This document shows positions 23,485 to 33,566 of a stretch of 64,000 nt of DNA, piece by piece; within the stretch, counting starts at the first letter, position 1; the number at the start of each line of letters is the position of its first letter. The stretch spans positions 58,795 to 122,794 of the forward strand of contig JAKUCV010007847.1 in assembly GCA_028386065.3 (NCBI GenBank), in the 5' to 3' direction. Both the position numbers and the translations under genes were made by a program. The stretch comes from Turnera subulata (lineage: Eukaryota > Streptophyta > Magnoliopsida > Malpighiales > Passifloraceae). The notes under the pieces are model-generated. The model did not search any database, was not told the DNA's origin, and saw only the letters and a program-made list of their open reading frames with translations.

Positions 23485-24451
23485 CTGTGAAGACCCTCCC
23501 CCCGAGGGACCCACCAAACTCAGGTATTGTTACATCACTCCCTCCGCCCGATTAAATCCTTTACCGTGCTGCAGCACTAGGGATTCGAACTCGGGACGTG
23601 ATGCTTTTTATCCCCCTCAAGGAGAGCACCTTCACCAACTCATCTGCAGATGGATTGGTGAAGGTGCTCTCCTTGAGGGGGATAAAAAGCATCACGTCCC
23701 GAGTTCGAATCCCTAGTGCTGCAGCANNNNNNNNNNNNNNNNNNNNNNNNNNNNNNNNNNNNNNNNNNNNNNNNNNNNNNNNNNNNNNNNNNNNNNNNNN
23801 NNNNNNNNNNNNNNNNNNNNNNNNNNNNNNNNNNNNNNNNNNNNNNNNNNNNNNNNNNNNNNNNNNNNNNNNNNNNNNNNNNNNNNNNNNNNNNNNNNNN
23901 NNNNNNNNNNNNNNNNNNNNNNNNNNNNNNNNNNNNNNNNNNNNNNNNNNNNNNNNNNNNNNNNNNNNNNNNNNNNNNNNNNNNNNNNNNNNNNNNNNNN
24001 NNNNNNNNNNNNNNNNNNNNNNNNNNNNNNNNNNNNNNNNNNNNNNNNNNNNNNNNNNNNNNNNNNNNNNNNNNNNNNNNNNNNNNNNNNNNNNNNNNNN
24101 NNNNNNNNNNNNNNNNNNNNNNNNNNNNNNNNNNNNNNNNGAGGGACCCACCAAACTCAGGTATTGTTACATCACTCCCTCCGCCCGATTAAATCCTTTA
24201 CCGTGCTGCAGCACTAGGGATTCGAACTCGGGACGTGATGCTTTTTATCCCCCTCAAGGAGAGCACCTTCACCAACTCATCTGCATCTGCAGATGGATTG
24301 GTGAAGGTGCTCTCCTTGAGGGGGATAAAAAGCATCACGTCCCGAGTTCGAATCCCTAGTGCTGCAGCACGGTAAAGGATTTAATCGGGCGGAGGGAGTG
24401 ATGTAACAATACCTGAGTTTGGTGGGTCCCTCAGGGGGAGGGCCTTCACAG
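23485..24451. repeat. Long palindrome(s) with tRNA-like pol III boxes around an assembly gap
   Basis: The arm beginning CTGTGAAG at 23485 runs about 163 bp to a CATCTGCAGATG centre (23641-23652) and turns back on itself until the gap. After the gap the same hairpin appears again, centre 24285-24296, ending CTTCACAG at 24451. The rightward arm has an A-box-like TGGTGAAGGTG (24299-24309) and a B-box-like AGTTCGAATCC (24345-24355), separated by 35 bp as in tRNA-derived SINEs. It may be two head-to-head SINE copies or a fold-back element. The two hairpins may represent one true hairpin assembled twice. Confidence 0.75.
23727..24140. other. Assembly gap of 414 N
   Basis: An unbroken run of N lies inside the palindromic region. 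Reading frames that cross it have no meaning. Confidence 0.99.
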
Positions 24452-24494
24452 AAAAATTCCGAAAAATCAAATTATGAAAATTCGGGGCGTTACA

Positions 24495-25709
24495 TAACAC
24501 CTTCCTATCTGTGACGAACCCCCGAATCCTACATCTTTGGAACGCTATGACCAGTTGTTGTCGGGTATGGACGTCAAGGTTTTTCCTTGAATTTTGTTCT
24601 TAATAAAATTCGGGTGGCGACTCCTTTGTCGTAGTGAGGGATCAAATTAATTTTTGGTCGGGTCCTTACAGGCGGATATAAAGGGATGACCGTCATGTCC
24701 TGGTGGACGTCACAACAAGACCGCCGGGGCAATGGAGTCAAAGGTTCCAGAACCTTCTTTTTTCTTCTTTTTCAAAATCCTAGCTCCTAACCGTCAGGTC
24801 TAGAGGTTCAATCTCAACCCTTAGAATATTAGGACGACCCCTGGTCCCCTGAACACTATAAATAGATCCCCTATTACATACAATGGAGGATACGCGTTAG
24901 AATTATTCTCTACACACTTTAGGTTGGAAACCTAGGGAAAACACTTCTTCTCTAGGGTTAGAAACCTTTTTAAGAGCTGTTATTCTGGAAAAATCTCGTG
25001 GAGAGGAGTAGCAACAAGTTAGTAACGAGTGGAGATTGAGCGGAGTGCAAGAAGGAGGCCAATCAAACCAAATCATTGGAGGGAAGAGTGCAAAGCCGGG
25101 AGGAGTGTTCTTCTCTGTGCAGTCTTGGTAAAATCATAATATCTAGAGCTATAGACGTTGGATTGCTGCATTCTTAGTGTCTGTGCAAAGCTAAAAGGAA
25201 TTTACAGCTTTGCTGTTGACACCAGAAACGGATTTGGCCTCCTTCTGCATTGAATTGCTGCTTGAAATTAGAGATTCAGCTAAGGAGTGGTAAGTGCATA
25301 GGAGCTAGAGGAGGGCTTTAAGAGGTAAGCCTAATCCTTTTTTATCTCTATTTATTGATGTGATGTGATGTTGTGATGATGATACTGCTGTTGATGCTTT
25401 GATTTTTGCGTGAAACCAAGTTAAAACTACGTGGCTTTGATCCTGGTTACACAGGTATGTAGATAGTCTCAAGCTGCCAATGGGATGTAAGCCAAATTGT
25501 GTATGTTCCATTCATTATGTTGTCGTGTTGCTGTGATGTTGTTGTGTTATTGTGTTGTGTTGTGATGCCATGTAAGAACAACCTGAGCTTTGAATCCGGT
25601 CACCGGAGTGCGTAGGTGGATTCTAGTGGTGGAATCTCAAGCTCAATTATGTGTTTATTTTCTGTTTTGCTTTTATTTTTGTTATTGTGTTGATTGTTGC
25701 GTAAGGCTA
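24495..25709 (+). mobile_element. Plus-strand Tat-type LTR fragments
   Basis: 24495-24671 matches (inverted) the U5 end of the LTR at 25710-27204: AACACCTTCC, CTGTGACGAACCCCCGA, AATAAAATTCGGGTGGCGACTCC and a final GGTCGGGTCCTTACA. 24672-25709 matches its U3-R part: a TATA box ACTATAAATA at about 24856, GGAGCTAGAGGAGGGCT at about 25300, and the ACTACGTGGCTTTGATCC segment. The order (U5 end, then U3) implies two abutting LTR pieces or a rearranged one. It is cut at 25709 by the minus-strand Tat element. No coding capacity. Confidence 0.65.
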
Positions 25710-27204
25710 TGAATACCCGACCCAAAATCACTTGGGCCTATTCACCTAATCCTTTCACCTTCTTCCTCAGGTCATTCTCATAACATTGGAGTCGCCACCT
25801 AAGTTTTATTAAGGACAAAACTTGGGAAAAATCTTAATATGACTCCTTTAGGCTACATGGTCATGGCGAACCAAAGTTATGGGATCGGGGGTTCGTCACA
25901 GATGGGAAGGTGTTAGGCACCCATCCGTGTTGGGTCGAGACTATGTGCAATTATAAAATGCAAGTGTGCCTGGTGCAAGTGTGCATGTGTGGAAAATAAA
26001 GAGAAGGGGAGAAGAAGAAGATTTGGCTTGCATCCCATTATAAGACCGAAACTACCTACGTACCCGAGTGATTGGGGTCAAAGCCACGTAGTTCTAAACA
26101 TGGCACAAATCGGCCACTTACACCTTCAAAAGCATCAGCATATAATCAACAAAGAATCAATCAAAAAGAAGGTTTAGTGTTACCTCTTGTAGCCCTCCTC
26201 TAGCTCCTTGCAATGGGTTGAGTTCTACACCGAGCTTCTTGCCGTTTCTAAGCTCTATGGTTGATTTTCTTCTTGACTCCTCCTTGCTGGACTACTGCTA
26301 ATACTTCCCACGAAATTCTTCCAGAGTTTCTGCCTAAAGAATGTATTTCTAGGCTTGGAGAAGTAGAGTTTCTCCAAGCACTCAAGGCTTATAAGTGTGT
26401 GTGTGAGAAAAAAATATGTTTCTTTGAAATGTGAGTGAGAGGTCCTATTTATAGTGCTCTGGGAAGCCTAGGGGCGTGGACCTGCTTAATGGTGAAGATT
26501 ACGCCCGAAAATTTGGTCCAAAACCGCATAGGATCGAAATTAGAAACAAAATCGGAGATTTGGGCAAATCTGGGAGGTCATGACCGCCGTTGCCGGCGGT
26601 TATCCACTACTTGACCGCCAGTGCCGGCGGTCTTGAGTGGATGCCCGCCAACACCTGCGATGACCGCCGGTTGCCACGCGTGTCACCCATTCTTTCCATT
26701 TTTGGACCGCTAATCCCGCTAATTCAGCCCTGATTTGATCCTACCGCGTAATTAACCCCTAATCAACCAAAAATCACTCCATTACTTGATTATCACTTCC
26801 CGTAAATCATTCCATAACAGATTAATTACACTTTAATGCCTATTTCATACAAAATCATGCCAAAAACAACATTTCTACAAAAATGATGATTTAACTCTGA
26901 TTTTCTATGAAAATCAAAGCTAAAATTAGCCTGCAAGAATTCTGTTGATGGGCTGGGTAAACTTTGGAGAATCCATTTACTTGGACCCTTAAAACCATTC
27001 CTCACCCAAAAATGAGCCATCATATAATTGGATTAAAAACAACTAAAAGAGCCCAAGCAATGAATGAAATGTACCTTAATTCTACTAAGTTAATTTTTTA
27101 TCATGCCCTGACTTAAAAACAAATCTTCTCATTAACCTCGAGTTAAGAATGTTTGGAATCTAATTTTTAGCAAAACATTCGTGGGTCAAATTTGGGTGTT
27201 CACA
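25710..27204 (-). repeat. 3' LTR of the Tat element (1495 bp)
   Basis: On the minus strand it starts TGTGAACACCCAAATTTG at 27204 and ends TTTGGGTCGGGTATTCA at 25710. A TATA box, CACTATAAATAG, lies at about 26450. U3 contains repeated ACCGCCGG/CCGGCGGT words (26580-26690). U5 contains CTAACACCTTCCC and GGTGGCGACTCC. A matching plus-strand LTR lies immediately to the left. Confidence 0.78.
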
Positions 27205-27225
27205 GGTGCCCCTCGTTGATGAGTC
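27205..27225 (-). promoter_or_regulatory. Polypurine tract of the Tat element
   Basis: The minus strand reads ATCAACGAGGGGCACC directly before the TGTGAACACCC start of the 3' LTR, the expected place for plus-strand DNA priming. Confidence 0.6.
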
Positions 27226-27299
27226 CTTAGGAACCAAGGACGAAACAACGTAAGACAGGAACCACCAAATTTGAATGATGAATGTGTGGTGTGTGTCCA

Positions 27300-28165
27300 G
27301 TTTGGGAGCATACCATGCTCCTCTCCAGGAATCATCTCATCCTAAAGCTTTGAGGGGCGGGCCCTCGGATTCTGGGAAACATCTCATCCCGAGGTGATAG
27401 AATCATTTCTTCTATCGAGTTGTCGACAAGGAATACTCCCATCCTTGTCTGCTAGGTTTCGATTTGGGAATCATCTCATCCCAGGTCTCAGCAATCATCT
27501 CATCCCGAGGTGATAAAATCATCTCATCTATCGGGTTGTCGACAAGGAACACTCCCATCCTTGTTAGCTGGGTTTCAACTTGGGAATCATCTCATCCCAA
27601 GTCTGGGGAATCATCTCATCCCGAGCTGATAGAATCACCTCATCTATCAGGTTGTCGACAAGGAATATTCCCATCCTTGTCAGTTGGGTTTCGACTTGAG
27701 AATCATCTCATCCTAAGTCTCGGGAATCATCTCATCCCGAGGTGATAGAATCTGGTTGTCAACAAGGAATACTCCCATCCTTGTCAGCTGGGTTTCGGCC
27801 TGGGAATCATCTCATCCCAAGTCTCGAGAATCATCTCATCCCGAGGTGATAGAATCATCTCATCTATCGGGTTGTCAACAAGGAATACTCCCATCCTTGT
27901 CAGCTGGGTTTCGACTTAGGAATCATCTCATCCTGAGGTGATAGAATCAGGTTGTCAACAAGGAATACTCCCAACCTTGTCAACTGGGTTTCAACTTGGG
28001 AATCATCTCATCCCAAATCTCGAGAATCTTCTCATCCCGAGGTGATAAAATCATCTCACCTATAGGGTTGTCAACAAGGAATACTCCCATCCTTGTCAGC
28101 TAGGTTTCGACTTGGGAATCATCTCATCTCAAGTCTCGGGAATCATCTCATCCCGAAAGGCTTCG
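27300..28165. repeat. Tandem repeat array, 116-bp unit, in the Tat 3' region
   Basis: The word (G/A)ACAAGGAA(T/C)A recurs at 27425, 27541, 27657, 27761, 27877, 27957 and 28073. Distances are 116, 116, 104, 116, 80 and 116 bp, so two units carry deletions. Every unit contains several AATCATCTCATCCCGAG words, a shorter internal sub-repeat. Open frames across it (for example 27464-27745) only reflect the repeat. Confidence 0.93.
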
Positions 28166-28998
28166 ACATCTGATTTTCATCAAAAATTCCGTCTCGCGGC
28201 TTGGCTATCTAGTCTCTAGGCATCTCATGCCCCTATCATTGCCTAAGATGTCGCTTCGCAACTATGTTGTCTATGCCTTGGGCATCACATGCTCCTACAT
28301 CTCTCATCGGGAAGGTTCCACTTCGTGGCTTGGTCGTCGGAATCATCTTATCCCGAGGTTTGATTTTGCGTGTACCAGGTCCACGGCTTCGGTTTTGTGT
28401 TCCCTCAGGTTTGTTTCTTCTCACCTCTCAATTTTGCATGTACTGGGTACACGGCTTTGGTTTTGCGTCCACCGGGTGTCTTGACCCCGCATCAGGTGCA
28501 AAGCGAGCATATCATGCCCCTGGCAATCAAAAGCTAGCGATGTGCCCCTAATATGCGTGCATTGACAAGTTGTGCATGCATGGTATTTGTCACATATAAA
28601 GCATCTATTATTACAAACTCAAGTAAAAGTCAAATAAGTGCCCCTCTAGTAAGCTTGACCTCAATAAAAGTGTGCAGCCTCTTTTTTTTTTCTTTTTATT
28701 TCCTCTTCCCTACCTTCTTTCCTTCCCCTAAATTTTTCCTGAATTTTTCGGAATTTTCCGGACGGGTCCGAACTGTCGACTCGACGGCCACATAAGCAGA
28801 TGACCGCCGCCTTCCGACGGTGTTGCATGGATGACCGCTGGCAGTCGTGGACTCCTGGAACTTCCTTTTAGGTCTTCGGGTTTAGGTTTTATGGTTTTCG
28901 CGAATCCCACCGACCCCTAAAACAGTATAAGTATATCCCAGGCACCCAGAGACCCCTATAACTCATTAGAATTTCTTCCAAACACAACGGAGGTAGCC
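28166..28998. other. Spacer between tandem array and antisense ORF
   Basis: Contains a small duplication (TTTTGCGTGTACCAGGT-type at about 28366 and 28434, period ~68 bp), a pyrimidine tract at 28680-28740 and a GATGACCGCCG word also seen in the LTR. The segment just upstream of 28999 (TATAAGTATATCCC at about 28927) could serve as a promoter for the plus-strand ORF. Confidence 0.5.
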
Positions 28999-30291
28999 AT
29001 GAGTGAAGGTTTTCCCGCCAAAGTGCTCCGGTAGATGGAGGGTGTTCCCCAAGCACGTCATCTTGATTTTAAGCTACCGGGACTTTTTGCTTTGTTCAAG
29101 CTTTCTTCGGTGAAGATCGATGAAGGCCTAATCCGCGCTGCTGCCATGTTTTGGGATCATGATTGCCGTGTATTCCGCCTTGGTCCTTCCATGGTGGAAC
29201 CCTGCCCCTTGGTGGATGAATTCTGTGCACTCCTCAAAACCCAGATAGAGGACGATGTTGCCATGGTTTCTCCTACCGCAACAGCCAAGTCTGAGGTCAT
29301 CACTTTCTTATCCATCACCGACGAGCAGATGAGGTACATAGTAGGTGAAGACAAACTCATGAACTTGTCACCATTAGTTGATCAATATTCCACCGACACT
29401 GTGTTACGTAGCTTTCTGGAATGTGACGGCTCATGGAAGAAAAGGCATGACCATACTTTGGCCATGGTGATGGTAAGTGAGTTTCTGTTGAGCGGTCGCC
29501 CCGGGGTATGTTCTCTAAATGTGGGTGCGCTAGTATCTCAGCTGTTTAATGGTCATAGTATAATGCCTATTGTCTTGGGCGAAACTCTTGCTTGCTTGGA
29601 TAGTTTGGCGGCTTATCCCGATAGGCCTTTGACAGGTTCCCCATTACTCCTCCAAGTACTATCCCTAGTTTTGTGCACCTTCAGAATTCATCTTCTCCCC
29701 TTCTCAACTCACGCACTTGTTTTCTTGTAGATGTGGCTGTATGATCACCTCCAATTGATCTCTTCCCCGAGATCTGATTTATACACTTCGATGGGGTATC
29801 TGGAACGGGGCTCCCCCCTTGCTCTTTCTTCCGTCAAAGAATGGGTGATTTTCATGAAGCATCTAAAGGAGGACCAAGTCACGTGGCATTGTTTGTGGTA
29901 CGGGATGCGAGAGGTGATTGTTCACAGAGTGGGTCAAAAGGTTGTAGTGCTCCCAAGGATTCTTCGGACTACCTTTTACTATCCTTCCCGACTAGTTAGA
30001 CAGTTTGGGCATGATCAGATGATTCCTCCTCTTCCTCGTCCCCCTCTTGACAGGTTAGTGGATGGGCGCACTATAAAACTCTTGCAAGGATACTGGAGCC
30101 TTCCCACAAAGATGAAGATTTGCAACACTGTCGATCCTTATTCCTCCATGAACTATTGAAGGTGGTTGAAGGGGAGTATAGGTGAGAATGAGCGAATCCT
30201 CTCTGGTTACAGAGAAAGACCTTGGGATCAAACATTTATCAGGAGCCTGAGTCCTCCAGTGATTATGAGGAGGACGCTTAAGCCTTCTTAG
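28999..30291 (+). pseudogene. Antisense extra ORF (aORF) of the Tat element, with a 75-bp intron
   Basis: The frame is antisense to gag-pol. The main open part starts at ATG 29035; an in-frame ATG at 28999 precedes it but is cut off by a TAG at 29032. Exon 1 ends at 29655 after PLLLQ. A GT...AG intron (29656-29730, pyrimidine-rich end TTTTCTTGTAG) follows, and exon 2 resumes in phase at 29731 with MWLYDHL. The spliced product would be 349 residues, ended by TGA at 30157; coding-like sequence continues to TAG at 30289. Motifs such as CRVFRLGPSMVEPCPLVDEF match plant-transposon proteins of the DUF7745/plant-mobile-domain type, which Tat elements often carry. Its function is unknown. An AATAAAATGACC at about 30391 could be its poly-A signal. 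Confidence 0.75.
29656..29730 (+). other. Probable spliceosomal intron in the antisense ORF
   Basis: GTACTATCC at the 5' end and TTTTCTTGTAG at the 3' end, 75 bp. It has an in-frame stop just before the acceptor. Removing it joins PLLLQ to MWLYDHL in frame, giving the continuity typical of this protein family. Confidence 0.72.
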
Positions 30292-30601
30292 ATATTTTGC
30301 TTAGAAGAATATTCATGACATGTATAATGCATGCAAAATAAACGAGTGAATGAACTCCCATTTCCTTTCTTGTCAACCTTTGGCCTTTTTACTAATAAAA
30401 TGACCGGACACGAGTTGGGCTTCCTACGTATCCATGGCTCGTTTTTTCTTTTTGGTTCTTTCATTACTTTGGGCTCAAGGAATCAGGTCTACGTAGTTCT
30501 TTTTACAATGATTCAAATTACACATAATACTTTCAATTGATCCAAGTTGACTAGTTCTCGAAACTCGTTTCCATCTAAATCTCTGACTCTTGTTGCCCCT
30601 T

Positions 30602-31570
30602 TCAGTAGGACCTCCTTGATGATGTAGGGCCAATCCATTTAGCCTTGAGTTTTCCCCTAGGGTCGTGCACCGGTTGTCTCACTTCTTTTAGCACCAAGTC
30701 CCCTTCTTTTAGTCCTCTTTCCTTGACTCTCTTGTTGAAAGCCCTAGCTATTCTTCTTTGGTATCCCTGCACATGATATAAGGCTAAAAATCTCTTTTCA
30801 TCTAGCAACGCCAATTGGTCGAGCCTTTCTTGTACCCATTCTGTTTTGGGAAGCTTTCTTTCTCGGGCCACTCTCAATGATTGCATTCAAGCTCTACAGG
30901 CAGCACGACCTCCAAGCCATATACTAAGGAGTATGGAGTTGCACCCGTGGAGGACCTAATGGAGGTCCGGTATTCCCATAGGGCCAACGGCAATTTTTCC
31001 ACCCATTCTCTATGTGTAGATGTCATCTTTCCAAAGATGACCTTCATATTCTTATTGGAGGCTTCCACCACTCCATTGGCTTGGGGTCGATAGGGTAAAG
31101 ACTTATGATGTTTGATTCCAAACTTTCGACATAGTCCCTCGACGTCAGCCTTGAAGTGTGAACCATTATCCGATATTAACTCATATGGGATGCCATAATG
31201 ATAAATGATGTTGTTACGAATAAATTCGGCCACCTTTTTAGTTGTGAGCACAGCGTATGACTCGGCTTCCACCCACTTGGTAAAATAATCAATGGCCACC
31301 AGTATGTACTCGTGTCCATTTGTAGCCTTCGGGGTTATTTTTTCGATAACATCAATGCCCCATGCTTAGAATACACAAGGTGAGGACATGGGGGCTAATG
31401 GTAGTGGAGGCCTTTGCTGCAACTTTCCATGAACTTGGCATGTATGATAACACTTCACAAACTTTGCACAATCAGCCTCCATTGTTGACCAAAAGTATCC
31501 CAACCGCAGTATTTTCCGAGCCAACATGTCACCTCCTATGTGCGGGCCCTCATCTCCTTCGTGTACTTTC
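30602..31570 (-). pseudogene. Tat integrase
   Basis: From about 31570 the minus strand gives the zinc-binding N-terminal region (ending in a CYHTCQVH-type motif). The catalytic core follows: AIDYFTKWVEAESY (first Asp), ELISDNGSHF (second Asp) and NGVVEASNKNMK (Glu), the D,D,E triad of Ty3 integrases. The C-terminal part (30602-30886) has KRVKERGLKEGDLVLK. A frameshift near 30880 and a stop upstream of 31299 break the frame. The protein would insert the cDNA into the genome. The triad residues are visible, but the frame is not continuous. Confidence 0.87.
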
Positions 31571-31762
31571 TCTATGAAACTTTACACATAACAAGTGGAC
31601 CCCCGTAGCGTGTCTTTTGTAAAGTTTCCCGGCGCATATGACATACCCTCTAGCTAGCCTTCTTAGAGTCTTCTTCTCCTCACTCGTCGACCCCTCAGGG
31701 AATGTTCCTTCCCTAAGGTATTTCAATACGTCTTCATACCAATGATCCGAGTCACCGTCATG

Positions 31763-32818
31763 TTAAATCTGGGCATGTAATGGTCGATTCACCTTTGTAG
31801 TAGTGAGGGCCATGATGAAAACTTTTTTGGGGTTCAATTCATTCAAGTAACCTTGAAACCAGGGTTCACTCACCTCCTCTTTCTGACAGAAGGATGTCCT
31901 TTCTCTCCTCCAGACTGTCAATGGCAAGATGATAGTATTGTTTGGCATTCCCATCATTGAAGAAAGTATAGCTAATGCATTGGCGAACTGATTGTCTCTC
32001 CTTGGTACATACTGGAAGTCAATTACTTCGAATTTGGAGGCTAGGGTCTGCAAGTAGTCGTGGTAATGTGCCAATTTTTCTTCCTTGATTTTCCATTCTC
32101 CTTTCACTTGGAAAATTACCAGAGCCGAATCTCCAAACATTCTTATCTTCTTGATCCCCATGTTGAGTGCTACCTCTAAGCCAATGGTGCATGCTTCATA
32201 CTTAGCCACGTTATTGGTTGCCTTGAATTCCAATTTATAGGAAATTGGATAAGTCACCCCATCAAGAGACATGAGAATCACTTTTGTTCCAAAACCACTT
32301 GTGTTGGCCGCCCCATCAAAGTGCATCTCCCAGGTTGGTGTGTCTAGGCTCATTATTTCCTCGTCCGGAAATTGTGGCTCGATTCTCTCATCATTCCCCA
32401 CTGGCTGAGAAGCTAGGAAATCTGCTATGGCGCCTCCTTTGATGGCCTTTTGTGAAATGAATCGGACATTAAATTGTGATAGGATGGCCACCCATCTGCT
32501 TGTACGGCTACTGGGCACTGGCTTCTCTATTAAGTACTTGGTAGGGTCCATTCGTGAAATAAGCCAGACTTCAAAGGAGATGAAATAGTGGCGGAGCTTT
32601 TGACAGGCCCAAGTTAAAGCCACTGACGTCTTTTCCACCATGTTGTAATTCAACTCATACCCATTGAACTTTTTGCTTAAATAATAGATAGCGGTCTCTG
32701 TGCGAGAGTCTGGCAGACATTGGGCTAACATCGCGCCCGTAGCTTCCTCTGTGACAGTCAGATATAGCAACAAGGGCTTCACTAGCCTGGGAGGCTGGAG
32801 TACTAGGGGGTTAGACAA
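31763..32818 (-). pseudogene. Tat RNase H and second archaeal-type RNase H
   Basis: One open frame of 351 codons. The first about 130 residues are the usual Ty3 RT-RNase H (YLTVTEEATGAMLAQ, IYYLSKKFNG, KLRHYF, SRTSRWVAIL). After a linker, from about residue 160 comes a second RNase H with WEMHFDGAANTSGFG (Asp), AKYEACTIGLE (Glu), MFGDSALVIFQV (Asp) and a terminal VPRRDNQFANALA (Asp). This matches the archaeal-type domain that characterises Tat elements. It would degrade RNA in RNA:DNA hybrids. The frame is separated by frameshifts from the RT above and integrase below. Confidence 0.9.
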
Positions 32819-32864
32819 ATACTTCTTTATTTGCTCGAAAGCGTCTTGGCACTTATCATCCCAT

Positions 32865-33362
32865 TCAATCGGAAACTCCCTTCTTAACTAAGCGGTGGAT
32901 GGGTGCACAAATGCTAGAGAGTTGAATAATGAAAAGGCTGACATATTGTATTCTTCCAAGAAAGCTTCGGATTTCTTTCTCGCTCTTTGGGGTTGGCATT
33001 TCTTGAATGGCTTTCATCTTGGAAGGGTCCACTTCTATACCTCGTTCGCTTAACATGAAGCCCAACAGCTTTCCTGTTTGAACACCAAAGACACACTTTT
33101 GAGGGTCGATTCTCATGCCGAATTCCCGACATCTCTTAAAGAACTTCCTTAGATTGGCCACATGGGATTCCTGAGTCTCTAACTTCATGATCATATCATC
33201 AACATAGACCTGGACTTCTTTATGCATCATGTCGTGTAAGAGTGTAGTGGCCATTCTTTGATATGTTGCCCCGCCGTTGATCATTCCGAAAGGCATGACC
33301 TTGCAACAAAATGTCCCCCATTCTATTCGGAAGGAAGTTTTATGTATATTTTCTGGCTCCAT
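32865..33362 (-). pseudogene. Tat reverse transcriptase, middle and C-terminal part
   Basis: The open frame has TSFRIEWGTFCCKVMPFGM, GGATYQRM and the active site QVYVDDMIMK, then HVANLRKFFKRCREFGMR and the thumb region GFMLSERGIEVDPSK. The fingers/palm part that should precede TSFRIEW is missing. In its place are an inverted copy of the same RT segment (33379-33566) and then PR-RT linker sequence. The YVDD motif is intact, but the domain is incomplete. Confidence 0.88.
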
Positions 33363-33378
33363 TTTCTCGAAAGTTCAT

Positions 33379-33566
33379 AAAACGTCCATCCGAATAGAAT
33401 AGGGGACATTTTGTTACAAGGTCATGCCTTTCGGATTGATCAACGGCGGGGCAACATATCAAAGAATGGCCACTACACTCTTACATGACATGATGCATAA
33501 AGAAGTCGAGGTCTATGTTGATGATATGATCATGAAGTCAGAGACTCGGGAATCCCATGTGGCCAT
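33379..33566 (+). repeat. Inverted duplicate of the RT active-site segment
   Basis: The plus strand here encodes MPFGLINGGATYQRM and EVYVDDMIMKSETRESHVA, nearly identical to the minus strand of about 33165-33355. It therefore forms an inverted repeat of roughly 190 bp centred near 33365. It is bounded by an exact 18-bp direct repeat, ATTTTCTCGAAAGTTCAT (33361-33378 and 33579-33596). Confidence 0.88.

Larger units (their letters stand above)
21563..24494 (-). mobile_element. LTR copy B of the ~2.9 kb family, with inserted palindrome and gap
   Basis: The plus strand starts TGAAACGCCCGTATCCC and ends AAATTCGGGGCGTTACA, the same termini as copy C. Internal matches to A and C include the TTAGGGCCCTCTACTG segment near 22122. 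The 5 bp to the left (AGATG) and right (TAACA) do not match. The left flank is Helitron sequence and the right flank is Tat LTR sequence, so the copy has no target duplication. Part of the GC-rich region found in copy C is replaced by the palindromic sequence at 23485-24451. Confidence 0.78.

Noticed and set aside
23561..24359. Long frames across 23561-24359
   Set aside because: They cross the 414-bp run of N, and the rest is the palindromic repeat. No protein is implied.
24286..24370. tRNA gene
   Set aside because: A and B boxes are present, but no cloverleaf, anticodon arm or acceptor pairing could be built. It fits a SINE-like sequence better.
27300..28165. CRISPR-like array
   Set aside because: Units are contiguous 116-bp tandem repeats without unique spacers, in a plant retroelement 3' region.
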